Source: Biomphalaria glabrata (taxonomy: Eukaryota; Mollusca; Gastropoda; Planorbidae). From it: 64,000 nt of DNA. The notes under the pieces were generated by a model. It did no database searches. It saw only the letters and a program-made list of their open reading frames with translations, and was not told the DNA's origin. Each line of letters begins with the position of its first letter. Position 1 is the first letter of the stretch. The stretch covers positions 30,612,536 through 30,676,535 of the forward strand of contig NC_074725.1 in assembly GCF_947242115.1 (NCBI RefSeq), written 5' to 3'. Positions 54,611 through 64,000 of the stretch are shown here, one piece after another. A program made the position numbers and the translations under genes.

Positions 54611-54929
54611 CTTCGGGGGGGCCGATTTTGAGTTTGTGTTTCCACACAAACTGTCTTTATAACCTTGTTTAAACAGGTTTTAGTGCATACGTTATTTGTA
54701 CAAGTTGTAGCATTATTAAATTGTAAACCAAAAAGCGCTTGAAACTAAAGACTTGTATACGACAGAGTTGAATGAAAGAGATTCTCACTTAGAGTGAAAA
54801 CAAAAAATTATCACATTTGGTTGTAAATTAAAAAGCAAATAAAAAATGGCGTTCAGCGCAGGTTCTACCTTTCTCAACTTTTAGTGTCATAACACACATT
54901 TCAGTAATTACTGTTAACAATTAATACAT

Positions 54930-55145
54930 ATTATAGTAATAATCTTTATTGTCCGTATGGAAATTTGTCTTACAATTTGTGCATTACACCAAACCAAAAA
55001 AACATTATAACTATAAGAAACCAAAGTGTACATTCACACACAGACTCACTCATAATTTACATGTGACAAAGTTTATACCAGATTGCTCTTATTTAATGAT
55101 TTGATTGCCAGGGGAACAAAAGAGTGTTTGTGTCTGTTTGTCTTT
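54930..55145 (-). mobile_element. Probable LINE 3' UTR fragment
   Basis: 'AATAATCTTTATTGTCCGTA' begins a segment ending 'TTTGTCTTTGCTATCGGTGT'. On the minus strand it would finish in a TTATT repeat. It appears to be repetitive DNA, but no second long copy lies in the window. Confidence 0.35.
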
Positions 55146-55149
55146 GCTA

Positions 55150-56080
55150 TCGGTGTCTTGTATTAGCAATGATTTTCAATGGATTCCCATTTGATACATT
55201 AAAATTTGTGCAGTCAAACTTTTTTTCCCGCTTTTTTGAAGTGTCCTTGTGGTCCCCCTTATGACAATTTGCCCGGGCGCCAAGAAGATTATCATTGTTG
55301 ATCATTGTTTTGGATATAAAATAAAATCGTTTTTTTGTTTTGTTTCGTTCGTTCATTTTCTTATTCCTGAGTGGCTTCGTGTTTTTATGGTGAAAGTGTT
55401 TAGCTTGTCCTGCTTCTGGCACCAAACTTGATTACGTCATCTGTTGTGTTGTATAGTCCTACACGAATCTATTATCAACCCACCCTCTGTTTTTTAACCC
55501 GGGTACGTAAATAAACCTTCGGGGTCGGCTTGAATGTCGTCGATGCCCTAAGCGCTGAACATTCTCACTTTATCTTACCCCCCCCCCCCCCGTTTTTTTT
55601 TTCATGGCGAAAACAAAAGGGGGGAGGAAATCAGAGATAGTTTCTGATGACAACGGCAAGAGTGATTTCTCCTGTTTATTCTTTGTTCTCGTCTGTAGCA
55701 TACGTGAAGTCAAGTAGCTAGTCCTGTATCCGAGATGACATGCGCAGTGGGGGTTCAAATCAGGCAATGCTTCATAGAGGTTTTCTTTAAGAGATGTATC
55801 TAGAGGTCAAAGTCTTGACCAGACCACGTGATATAACACGCAAGCTTGAAGAACAGGATTTTCTTGTTCCAGTCCGTGTTCTGGTTTCGATTTTTATCTA
55901 CCAGAACATATTTCATCCCGTTCGCTGTGATCACATTGTGATGATGTCATTTGAAAGAGTTATAGCACTCTTATGATTGTGCTTAGTAATCTCGAACCGT
56001 CGCTTCCATCATCTTGATGCAATGTATTAGCGACACCTAGCGACAGATCTCTGCATGATTTTGAATGGCAGATCGAGCTA
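55150..56080. other. PPP2R3 intron DNA, nothing recognised
   Basis: It is moderately GC-rich compared with the left half and has a C14 run near 55580. No exon is supported. Confidence 0.4.
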
Positions 56081-56082
56081 CC

Positions 56083-56222
56083 GAGACCAATCGTTATAGT
56101 AGGCCTCAACACTGACCTGCGACGTCACAACATGTGGGCAGTGGAGACTAATTGCTCGTTGCCAAGCTCACAGGTTGCGACGTCGCAGGTCAGTGTTCAT
56201 GTCTACTATGACGATTGGTCTC
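56083..56222. repeat. 49-bp inverted repeat with 42-bp spacer
   Basis: The left arm 56083-56131 begins GAGACCAATCGTTATAGTAG and ends GACCTGCGACGTCACAAC. The right arm 56174-56222 is its reverse complement with about five mismatches. It contains GACGTCAC/GACGTCGC. It could be a foldback MITE; no target duplication was found. Confidence 0.88.
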
Positions 56223-56539
56223 TGTCTTAAGTACATATCGTATTGTTTGTATGTCTTTTTTCTTGACCTCTCGAACACAAAGGCTTGTTGAGCGTGAGGT
56301 CTTCGCTATGTTCTTTTCTTGACTTTACTTGCGCGGCGAATGCTATAGACAAAGCGTTTTCTTTTTGCTGTTTCTAATTAAGTAACTTAGAAAAAAATAT
56401 AATCCGTTCATTGTATTTGTTGTACACAAAAATGAAGGGCTGTCCACAACCGATGTCATCAGTCTTTGTGAATAATTCCTTTGGAGTTTAAAAGTTTGGC
56501 TAATCGTAGTGCGTTATTATTGCCCCCCAAACAGTTTGG

Positions 56540-56600
56540 AGTCTTACAGTACAACTGTGTAGGCACCTGGGGGAAAAGGTAAGCGCTGGAGGTTCCCTGC
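56540..56600 (+). promoter_or_regulatory. Possible alternative 5' exon end (donor GGAAAAG|GTAAGC)
   Basis: A good donor at 56580 lies in a CpG-containing stretch 3.8 kb before the candidate exon at 60405. It may mark an internal promoter of the PPP2R3-family gene. The evidence is weak. Confidence 0.2.
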
Positions 56601-57139
56601 CCTCCCCCGCCGACTTACCTCCCTTCATTCTGGCATCTGTTCTCTGGGAATATATTTTTTTTTTATTGTCGATGAAGGCTGCTTGAAAGAAGACAAGGGG
56701 AGGAGAAGAAAAAAAAGTTAAAAATAGACCAACGTAGGATATGAGTCTTTTCGTGGGTTAACGAATCTGTAATCGTAAGGCTTATTGTTCCATGTGTTCT
56801 CGGACTAGGCCTGTGGGTAGACTTGTGGACATTATGTTGGAAGTCTAGATCTACGTGATGTGTGCAGTAGTGCTGATGTGTTCCTAAATTTCCTTATTGA
56901 GGATAACTCTGTCGTGTGCTGAACCGTTTTCGCCGTGCTGTTGTTATCTTTCCTTGCATAATTTCAGCACGTCGGAGCGTAAGTCCAGGTGAAACTTTGA
57001 TTTGGTTGCTTAATGCATAACTTTTGATGTCAGCCGAGTAAGACAATCAGGGCGCTCTGGGGAGGGGGAGTCTTACGACTTGAATGGACGCTTTGATTGG
57101 TGAATAGCGAGATCTTTCCGGAGTATTTTCATGTATGAT

Positions 57140-57290
57140 AGCGGCCTGGTCGTGTGATATACGCTGATTTGTGTCTAGACTCTCGTCTCGATGGTTCTGG
57201 GTTCGAATCCTGCCCACCGCCATCCGCTGCTAGAGGTTTGGGCTTGGCTGTAATAATCTTCAATTCTGGAGAAACCTCCGAAATATGTAA
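57140..57290 (+). mobile_element. SINE family C
   Basis: It has the head GCGGCCTGGTCGTGTGATAT, a perfect B box GGTTCGAATCC, and the body 'GAGGTTTGGGCTTGGCTGTA' and 'AATCTTCAATTCTGGAGAAA'. Confidence 0.82.
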
Positions 57291-57764
57291 ATATCTAATA
57301 CCAGTTTTAAATCAGACTGAAACTTAAAAGACGAGTTACATTGATTTAAAACTCCAATCAGTATTACCATTTATTTTTTATAGTGATTTAATTCAGTATT
57401 GATTTAGATCGTGGGAGTTAGTTAGTTGAAGAAAGCGCTTGGCCGATGACGTGAACTTCTCCATGCCAAAGCTTGATGGGGGTCTTAAAATTTGTGTTTT
57501 TTGTTAGTGATTCTCCGAGCGTGTCACAGGTAGATCAACTTCTTCCACGCGAGTGTCCTGTCTTTGTGATTGAATGCTCTCAAAGATGTTACTCCAACAC
57601 GAAGACGGTAGCCTAAACATACAATCTTTATCTGACAACTCTAAACTAACATAATGGTTGGTAACAATATTTATCTAGTTTTGTTTCTCTCTTGATACCA
57701 TTTTCTTACAGACAGTATTGTTTTCTCTCTCTCTCTCTCTCTCTCCCTCACTAAAAATCCGTCA

Positions 57765-57796
<32 letters not shown>

Positions 57797-58265
57797 CTAT
57801 TACCCCTGTCTTCCACTACTCCCTTTTCTCACTCTTTGTACTCCCGCCTCTTTCTCTCACACAAGCTAAGACGATTTTTTAAATACTTATTTCTCTCTTC
57901 ATCTCCTCTCTTTCGGTGGTTATTGCGTCGACCGCTTTCCTCCATGTTCTTCTATAATTGTATGCACGTAACCCCATTGCGAACGTATTTCCGCTTGACC
58001 CCTTCCTGTCCTCATTCCGTCCTCGTTGACGTCTGCTGCGACCAGATGTTCTGATTGGTTCACTGCACGTGCTACATTGTACCCCAGTGGCGACGTCTGT
58101 CACGTGTTGAATGGGACAAAGTGCATTGAGGTGCTTTTAATGTTGCTTTTAGGAAATGACCAACGCCTAATCCAAAGTCAGTTACTTTTGTGTTCTTTTT
58201 TTTTTTTCGTTAAATGCTAACAGTTACTAAAAAAGGAAAACTAGCGCCAAATTATTTCAGGTATC
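57291..58265. other. PPP2R3 intron DNA with a (CT)n microsatellite
   Basis: The CT runs lie at about 57723-57752 and 57767-57795. Nothing else was recognised. Confidence 0.6.
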
Positions 58266-58268
58266 CTA

Positions 58269-59040
58269 TTAAAGGCTGGGTCTAGCGGTGAAGTTCTTGT
58301 CTGGCACTCTGAAGCTTGGTTCTAGGGATGAAGCTCTTGTCTGGCTATCTGAATCTCTTGGGTCTAGGGATGAAGCTCTTGCTTGGCTATCTGAAGCTAT
58401 TGGGTCAAGGGGTGAAGCTCTTGCTTGGCTATCTGAATCTCTTGGGTCTAGGGATGAAGCTCTTGCTTGGCTATCTGAAGCTATTGGGTCTAGGGGTGAA
58501 GCTCTTGCTTGGCTATCTGAAGCTATTGGGTCTAGGGGTGAAGCTCTTGCTTGGCTATCTGAATCTCTTGGGTCTAGGGATGAAGCTCTTGCTTGGCTAT
58601 CTGAAGCTATTGGGTCTAGGGGTGAAGCTCTTGCTTGGCTATCTGAAGCTATTGGGTCTAGGGGTGAAGCTCTTGCTTGGCTATCTGAAGCTATTGGGTC
58701 TAGGGGTGAAGCTCTTGCTTGGCTATCTGAATCTCTTGGGTCTAGGGATGAAGCTCTTGCTTGGCTATCTGAAGCTATTGGGTCTAGGGGTGAAGCTCTT
58801 GCTTGGCTATCTGAAGCTATTGGGTCTAGGGATGAAGCTCTTGCTTGGCTATCTGAAGCTATTGGGTCTAGGGGTGAAGCTCTTTCTTGGCTATCTGAAG
58901 CTATTGGGTCTAGGGGTGAAGCTCTTGCTTGGCTATCTGAAGCTCTTGGGTCTAAGGGTGAAGCTCTTGCTTTGCTATCTGAAGCTCTTGAGTCTAGGGG
59001 TGAAGCTCTTGCTTGGCTATCTGAAGCTCTTTGGGGTTTC
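58269..59040 (+). repeat. 42-bp minisatellite, about 18 units
   Basis: The unit reads as CTTGGGTCTAGGGATGAAGC, then TCTTGCTTGGCTATCTGAAG, then CT. Because 42 is divisible by 3 and the unit has no stop in two plus frames, 251- and 246-codon open frames run through it; one repeats LGSRDEALAWLSEA. Three unit variants alternate in a patterned order. Edge units are most diverged. The open frame is more likely a by-product than a gene: there is no plausible start context or splice link. Confidence 0.95.
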
Positions 59041-59319
59041 TAGTTCTATTGAATGAACTAAGACTTGCACATACTTTTTGTATTTGTATTGTTAGTAACA
59101 AACATATTTATTCAAAGTAAATATTCTTGGCCAACTGCATATGTATAAATCTATATAGATTAAAAAATGTGCGCATCTTTCGCAAGACGTGCTGGTCTTG
59201 GGTTTGATTCCCTTACGTTTGGCGTAATGGCTCCGTGGTGTTAAATGGGCACAATGGAACTAATTACAATTCCTATCATCATCATTTGTACTTAAAATCT
59301 ATTTAAGAAAACATAACAG

Positions 59320-59937
59320 GCCATTTCTTCCATTTCATTTCTTCCAAAACCATTTCTTCCATGCCATTTCTTCCATTTCATTTCTTCCAAAGCCATTTCT
59401 TCCAAGCCATTTATTCCTTGCCATTTCTTCCAAATCCATTTCTTCCATGCCATTTCTTCCAAGCCATTTATTCCTTGCCATTTCTTCTTCTTCCAAACCA
59501 TTTCTTCCATTTCATTTCTTCCAAGCCATTTCTTACAAGCCATTTCTTCCATGCCATTTCTTCCAAGCCATTTATTCCTTGCCATTTCTTCTTCTTCCAA
59601 ACCATTTCTTCCATTTCATTTCTTCCAAGCCATTTATTCCTTGCCATTTCTTCTTCTTCCAAACCATTTCTTCCATTTCATTTCTTCCAAGCCATTTCTT
59701 CCAAGCCATTTCTTCCAAGCCATTTCTTCCAAGCCATTTCTTCCAAGCCATTTCTTCCTTGCCATTTCTTCCATGCCATTTCTTCCAAGCCATTTATTCC
59801 TTGCCATTTCTTCTTCTTCCAAACCATTTCTTCCATTTCATTTCTTCCAAGGCCCAAGCCATTTCTTCCAAGCCATTTCTTACAAGTCATTTCTTCCTTG
59901 CCATTTCTTCCAAACCATTTCTTTCATGCCATTTCTT
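59320..59937 (+). repeat. 14-bp pyrimidine-rich minisatellite
   Basis: The basic unit CCATTTCTTCCAAG is mixed with variants (TTATTCCTTG, TTCTTCTTCCAAA, TTCATTTCTTC). A longer block starting CCATTTATTCCTTGCC recurs near 59400, 59465, 59570, 59632 and 59786. All long open frames here come from the array. Confidence 0.95.
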
Positions 59938-60039
59938 GACCATATATTTCATTAAGAAAAGAAACACCAGCCAGAGAAGATAATTTCAATTTGTTTAAAC
60001 ATCTTGACTTTAACAATTTCATCTATCCCTTGACTTTTG

Positions 60040-60200
60040 TCCTAGGGGGTGCTGTGACAGTTCACGTAACCAAATCCCTCCACTTTTTTCCCCGGTCAGC
60101 AGCTGTTCTTAGCAGGACATCAAGAGAGAGGCCGGTCCTTTCTTTGATGTTGCCTAGTCAGAGTTTCTATGGATGCTCCTGTCTCCTTGCTCCCGCCTAT
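60040..60200 (-). mobile_element. Probable LINE 3' fragment
   Basis: 'GGACATCAAGAGAGAGGCCG', 'GTCCTTTCTTTGATGTTGCC' resembles the minus-strand segment at 53455-53480. It is short and diverged. Confidence 0.4.
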
Positions 60201-60404
60201 TTTATCACACGCCTGTCGAAAACAAAAAGTTTTGTTTTTGTTTCTTTCTGTAATGACTTGAATGAAATCACAAATTAATATTTGTTTTCTCTTGTATTTA
60301 CTTGTGGCTGTGTAGACAATTTACAGTATGCTGGGTGACCTCCTGGCCAACCCCTGATCCACACACCCCACGCCCTCAGACTTACCTGCGTCTTGTTTGA
60401 ACAG

Positions 60405-60472
60405 TCCCCTCCCCTCCTCCTCGGGCTACCCCGATGTTCTTCTACGTGGCCAAACTTTACAAGTCAGCAGAC
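60405..60472 (+). CDS. Candidate alternative first coding exon
   Basis: The acceptor GTTTGAACAG| at 60404 is followed by 29 nt, then ATG and MFFYVAKLYKSAD, and a donor GCAGAC|GTGAGT in phase 0. The phase fits the phase-0 junction after the PPP2R3 second exon. It could be an alternative N terminus of that gene or an unrelated exon; the peptide is too short to identify. Confidence 0.3.
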
Positions 60473-60479
60473 GTGAGTA

Positions 60480-61837
60480 CCGGCGGCACGTGCCTTGATG
60501 CGAACGTGTTTGCTCTCGTGTGAGTAATAACTCCAGCACATTAAAAACATTAGTCTACACACGTGCGCATCGTATTGTATGAGAGCCTTGGGTTCTAGGT
60601 TTTTTTTTTTTTTTTTTTAAAGTTTAAATCTAGGTAGGATTGGAAATTTGGCAACACATGACTCCTGAGCAGAAGTTTTGATGAGCAGGATCTTGAGTTT
60701 TTAAAAAAAGTTTTGAGTGATGTATGCCTTCTGTTAGCGTTCTGCTCACGTGGGAACTGAAATACTGATAGGTCGATCAAAACGAAATTGGCTTGGTAGA
60801 GTCAGAATCACGCCGCGAGGAGGTCCTGGGTTCAAGATCCTCGACTGCATCGACTATTTTTTTTTTTATTTATGAGTAGACGTTGTGGGGCGGTTAACCT
60901 TGATAGAAAATGGGGTTTTGACCTGGCAACTCCAATTTCATCTTTCATTTCTCTCATACTGTTCATATACTGTTATTGTATCCCTGTTTACTTATATTGA
61001 CTATCTTTGTTTGGGTATGGGTGTAAAGTGCCTCGGTTCGTGGCGTAGACTATGCGTGGGCATTTTGGAAATTCCTTTTAAACTATGTAGGAATTGAGCA
61101 ATATTATAAGAATCTAACGATGTAGGAATTTGAGTCTCGTAAGACTCGAACAATGTAGGAATTGAGCAATCTGAGAATTGTTGTATTTTGTCTCAGATCT
61201 ATGTGTAGAAGATAAATAAATAAAAAAAATTCTGGCATTCAAAACATTTTGGGTTCAAGAGTAAGACGTAACGAGTCCTAGACGAAAGCCTAGCGTAACG
61301 ATTATCGTTCTTTATTGTTTTCTTATGTCTGTCATGAGACGGAAGATTTCATACTGGTTGAGATGAATATAGACAGATACCAGTCTGAACTTGGGAATCG
61401 CTCTTTCATTTCTACTCCCCCCCCCCCCCAACTAAAAGTACACATCATGGAAGCTTGTTTACGAAAAGGGCAGCTTGCCCTTTTTTTTTTTTGTTTTGTT
61501 TTTGCCTGGCAACATATTATTGTTTCACTTTCATCGTCTTTTAAAGTTCTGTTTGTTTGATTTTGCATGCTTTTGGTAAAAAACGAAAGCTCACAGCTAC
61601 TCAGGGCGTTGTATGTCCAGCACAACGACCACCCACCTCGACTTTCCCACGTTTTATAATCAGCATGCGCCCGCGATGTTGCTGGGTACTAGGGAGATGG
61701 TGTGGCCAGGGCGATGAAAGTCTAGTCACTACACGCACAGTCCATGTAAAGGGCCACGCTCGCAAGTCGAGGTTTGACTTCGCGGAAGTGTCACATCGCC
61801 CTTGTGTCCATATTGCACACTGTTAACCTGGTCCCGC
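60480..61837. other. PPP2R3 intron DNA, nothing recognised
   Basis: It holds poly-T, C13 (near 61418) and a tRNA-like scrap GGTCCTGGGTTCAAGATCC near 60825-60843, too short to call. Confidence 0.4.
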
Positions 61838-62545
61838 ATGTAAGACAAGTCTGATAGTTTAGGACAAGACGGAAAAATTTAAGGCATAGAACAGTGTTTC
61901 TGAAACTGGGGTCGGCAAACCCCAAGATGTAAGACAAGTCTGATAGTTTAGGACAAGACCGTAAAATGTAAGGCATAGAACAGTGTTTCTCAAACTGGGG
62001 TCGGCAAACCCCAAGATGTAAGACAAGTCTGATAGTTTAGGACCCGACGCAAAAATGTAAGGCATAGAACAGTGTTTCTGAAACTGGGGTCGGTAAACCC
62101 TAAGATGTAAGACAAGTCTGATAGTTTAGGACAAGACGGAAAAATGTAAGTCATAGAACAGTGTTTCTCAAACTGGGGTCGGCAAACCCCAAGATGTAAG
62201 ACAAGTCTGATAGTATAGGACCCGACGGAAAAATGTAAGGCATAGAACAGTGTTTCTCAAACTGGGGTCGGCAAACCCCAAGATGTAAGACAAGTCTGAT
62301 AGTTTAGGACAAGACCATAAAATGTAAGGCATCGAACAGTGTTTCTCAAACTGGGGGTCGGCAAACCCCAAGATGTAAGACAAGTCTGATAGTATAGGAC
62401 CCGACGGAAAAATGTAAGGCATAGAACAGTGTTTCTCAAACTGGGGTCGGCAAACCCCAAGATGTAAGACAAGTCTGATAGTTTAGGACAAGACCGTAAA
62501 ATGTAAGGCATAGTAATAAATTGGTTCTCAAACTGGGGTCTGCGA
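61838..62545. repeat. 89-bp tandem satellite, eight units, derived from a hAT edge
   Basis: Units start at ATGTAAGACAAGTCTGATAG at 61838, 61927, 62016, 62105, 62194, 62283, 62373 and 62462, a period of 89 (once 90). Each holds GGCATAGAACAGTGTTTCTC, then AAACTGGGGTCGGC, a hAT-type terminus. The last unit passes directly into the hAT element that begins near 62517. Confidence 0.93.
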
Positions 62546-63046
62546 GACGACCGAACGGGGTCCGCAGAAAGATGAAAATTGTATACAATTAAAATTAAAA
62601 GACAGTTAATCCGATCGTATAACTTGAATACTTATCAACTCCCCCATTACTATTGTTTGATATGTCTAGTACGTACTAATCTATGTTGACCTAAATCGAA
62701 GATGTGAAGACATTCTCTCCTTAACTACACCCGACTGGGTGTCGAACCTTTTTACGCTTGCACATACTCTCTTGAACCATCCACAAACGAAAAACTTAAA
62801 CCAATAGTTAATCAGGGATACCACAAACTCTGCATTAAGGGGTCATTGTAAAGAAGTTCCCCGTCTTCTTGTTGGGTTCATTGCCACAAAGAAAAGAAAA
62901 TTATAATCTCAGTAAACAATCCTTCAGCAAAATGTTGTGTTTTTTTTTTTAGATTTTTTTTTCTTATATAATATGCATTTATGTGGGTAAGTTTTGACTA
63001 TATAAAGGGTCCAGGGGTAAAAAAAAAAAAGTTTGAGAACCCCTTG
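62517..63046. mobile_element. hAT-type non-autonomous element (about 530 bp)
   Basis: Left end TTGGTTCTCAAACTGGGGTC and right end AGTTTGAGAACCCCTTG are inverted. The right flank GCGTAGAA (63047-63054) matches GCATAGAA found before the terminus in the array units, so an 8-bp duplication with one change is likely. No transposase is present. Confidence 0.78.
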
Positions 63047-63178
63047 GCGTAGAAGACCTGTGGACATTTTAGACTTAGGTGACGTGCTACAACTTTTGAA
63101 TGGGATAGACATGATCACGTGATATTAAACTAGGACGATACGGAAGAGCAGTAGCAGGTTTTGAACTAGACTTAAAAG

Positions 63179-63365
63179 CAGCGGTTCTCAACCTTTTAAG
63201 CTCGGCGACCCCTTTTTAGAATCCCCCACTCTGCCGTGACCCCCCCCCCCACACACACACACACAGCAACAGAAGAATAGACAAAAAATCCATATTTTCG
63301 ATGGTCTTAGGCAAATCGTCAATCGACCCCCAAGGGGGTCGCGACCCACAGGTTGAGAACCCCTG
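63179..63365 (-). mobile_element. SPIN-like hAT MITE (187 bp)
   Basis: The left end is CAGCGGTTCTCAACCTTTTA and the right end ACAGGTTGAGAACCCCTG. Flanks CTTAAAAG (63171-63178) and CTTTAAAA (63366-63373) form an imperfect 8-bp duplication. Confidence 0.88.
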
Positions 63366-63369
63366 CTTT

Positions 63370-63920
63370 AAAATGATAACATCTAGTTAGTGACAGATAC
63401 TTTGACTTCATCCCGTTTTAGATACTCAACCGTTGCTTCATTTGCACTATTGTTATAGTCAGGGCCGGAGTTAAGTAAGTGAAAGCAGGGTTTTTTGTGG
63501 AGCCTCTTACACTTTATTGAAAACTTAAATAAAAATGTACTTGTTAATAAGATTACTTTTATCTATAAGGATGTCATTTTTTTTTTCGAAGAAAAAAAAT
63601 TGAGTACTTGTAAATTTAACGGCAAGTTCTTTCTTTGAGAAAATAAAATAATATGCACAAATAAGTAAAAATAAAGTAATTTTTTTTTTTTTTTTGGTTT
63701 GTGGAAGGGTTGACGCACTGCGCACATCTGGAGCTGCGTTGTTTGTAATTGTTATTTCGAGCACGCTACAAGCGGAGACATCTTTTAAACCACAACAGAA
63801 TGTTAAACTAGTGTAAAACAAAACACGGAAAAAGAAATGCGTAAGAAATTGTTGAAAGTCGAAGTCGAAATTCGGATATTTTTTCTCAATCTCTTTTATG
63901 GCGGTCCCTCGTATCTTATC
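63370..63920. other. Intronic or intergenic DNA, nothing recognised
   Basis: A CAGGGCCGG-like scrap (CAGGGCCGGAGTTAAG) lies at about 63460-63475. The rest is AT-rich. Confidence 0.4.
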
Positions 63921-63924
63921 TTAT

Positions 63925-64000
63925 AAATTACAGACGTTACTTCAAAATAGAAGATGATCACGCCCTAGGCGTGTCGCTGGGTCAGTCTTAGTCATGCATG
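63925..64000 (-). mobile_element. LINE 3' tail fragment at window edge
   Basis: CTTATAAATTACAGACGTTA, CTTCAAAATAGAAGATGATC and CGTGTCGCTGGGTCAGTCTT match the complement of the tail at 26340-26410. It continues beyond the window. Confidence 0.65.

Noticed and set aside
58288-59056. Two overlapping long plus-strand reading frames (251 and 246 codons)
   Set aside because: Both are consequences of a 42-bp repeat with no stop in those frames. There is no splice link, start context or family match.
59292-59983. Many long reading frames on both strands with PFLPSHFFQ or EEMAWKKW repeats
   Set aside because: They come from the 14-bp array, which is open in several frames because the unit lacks stops.
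61791-62511. Minus-strand frames repeating LSDLSYILGFADP
   Set aside because: They are translations of the 89-bp satellite.
1-64000. CRISPR arrays, operons, bacterial promoters or riboswitches
   Set aside because: The tandem repeats lack unique spacers, and the gene structure is intron-rich animal DNA.

Overview
The window is animal nuclear DNA, most likely from a freshwater heterobranch snail (Biomphalaria, Bulinus, Lymnaea or a relative). I base this on AT-rich sequence, small exons with canonical GT-AG introns, several tRNA-headed SINE families, decayed LINEs, many short hAT-type elements, and exon products that match metazoan families. The species assignment is inference; the gene families are much firmer. 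There are no bacterial operons, CRISPR arrays or rRNA genes.

Four host genes can be built by joining exons in frame. On the minus strand, a THAP-domain gene (exons 9529-9301, 5397-5242, 4475-4165) runs leftwards and its 3' end is not found. Also on the minus strand is a C2H2 zinc-finger gene (exons 18912-18040 and 16577-14520) with 17 intact fingers, preceded by an exon of diverged acidic repeats of about 36 residues. On the plus strand is a complete five-exon golgin-45 (BLZF1) gene, 30666-39862, whose exons sum to exactly 451 codons including the stop. Also on the plus strand are the first two coding exons (47069-47143, 48841-49050) of a PP2A B'' regulatory subunit (PPP2R3 family), whose remaining exons probably lie beyond the right edge. 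A possible alternative first exon lies at 60405-60472.

The rest is mainly repeats. At 0-14 kb there are LINE and SINE copies, including an I-like LINE flanked by 105-bp direct repeats, and a hAT transposase remnant split by a MITE. At 19-30 kb lie very AT-rich islands built from CTAG/AGATCT words, a candidate minus-strand promoter near 25.4 kb and a 2.16-kb hAT element. The golgin-45 introns carry hAT elements, an I-like LINE and SINEs, and two inverted copies of an 81-bp TTAA element flank its last exon. At 47-54 kb are a mariner-type MITE, SINEs and a LINE split by a hAT element. At 56-63 kb are a 49-bp inverted repeat, three different tandem arrays (42 bp, 14 bp and 89 bp units) within about 4.3 kb, and two more hAT elements.

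No co-working gene system such as an operon is visible. The more unusual observations are the 89-bp satellite that appears to be amplified from the edge of a hAT insertion, the inverted TTAA elements around the golgin-45 terminal exon, the 105-bp direct repeat around a LINE, a SPIN-like hAT MITE family with 8-bp target duplications, and the acidic-repeat exon of the zinc-finger gene.
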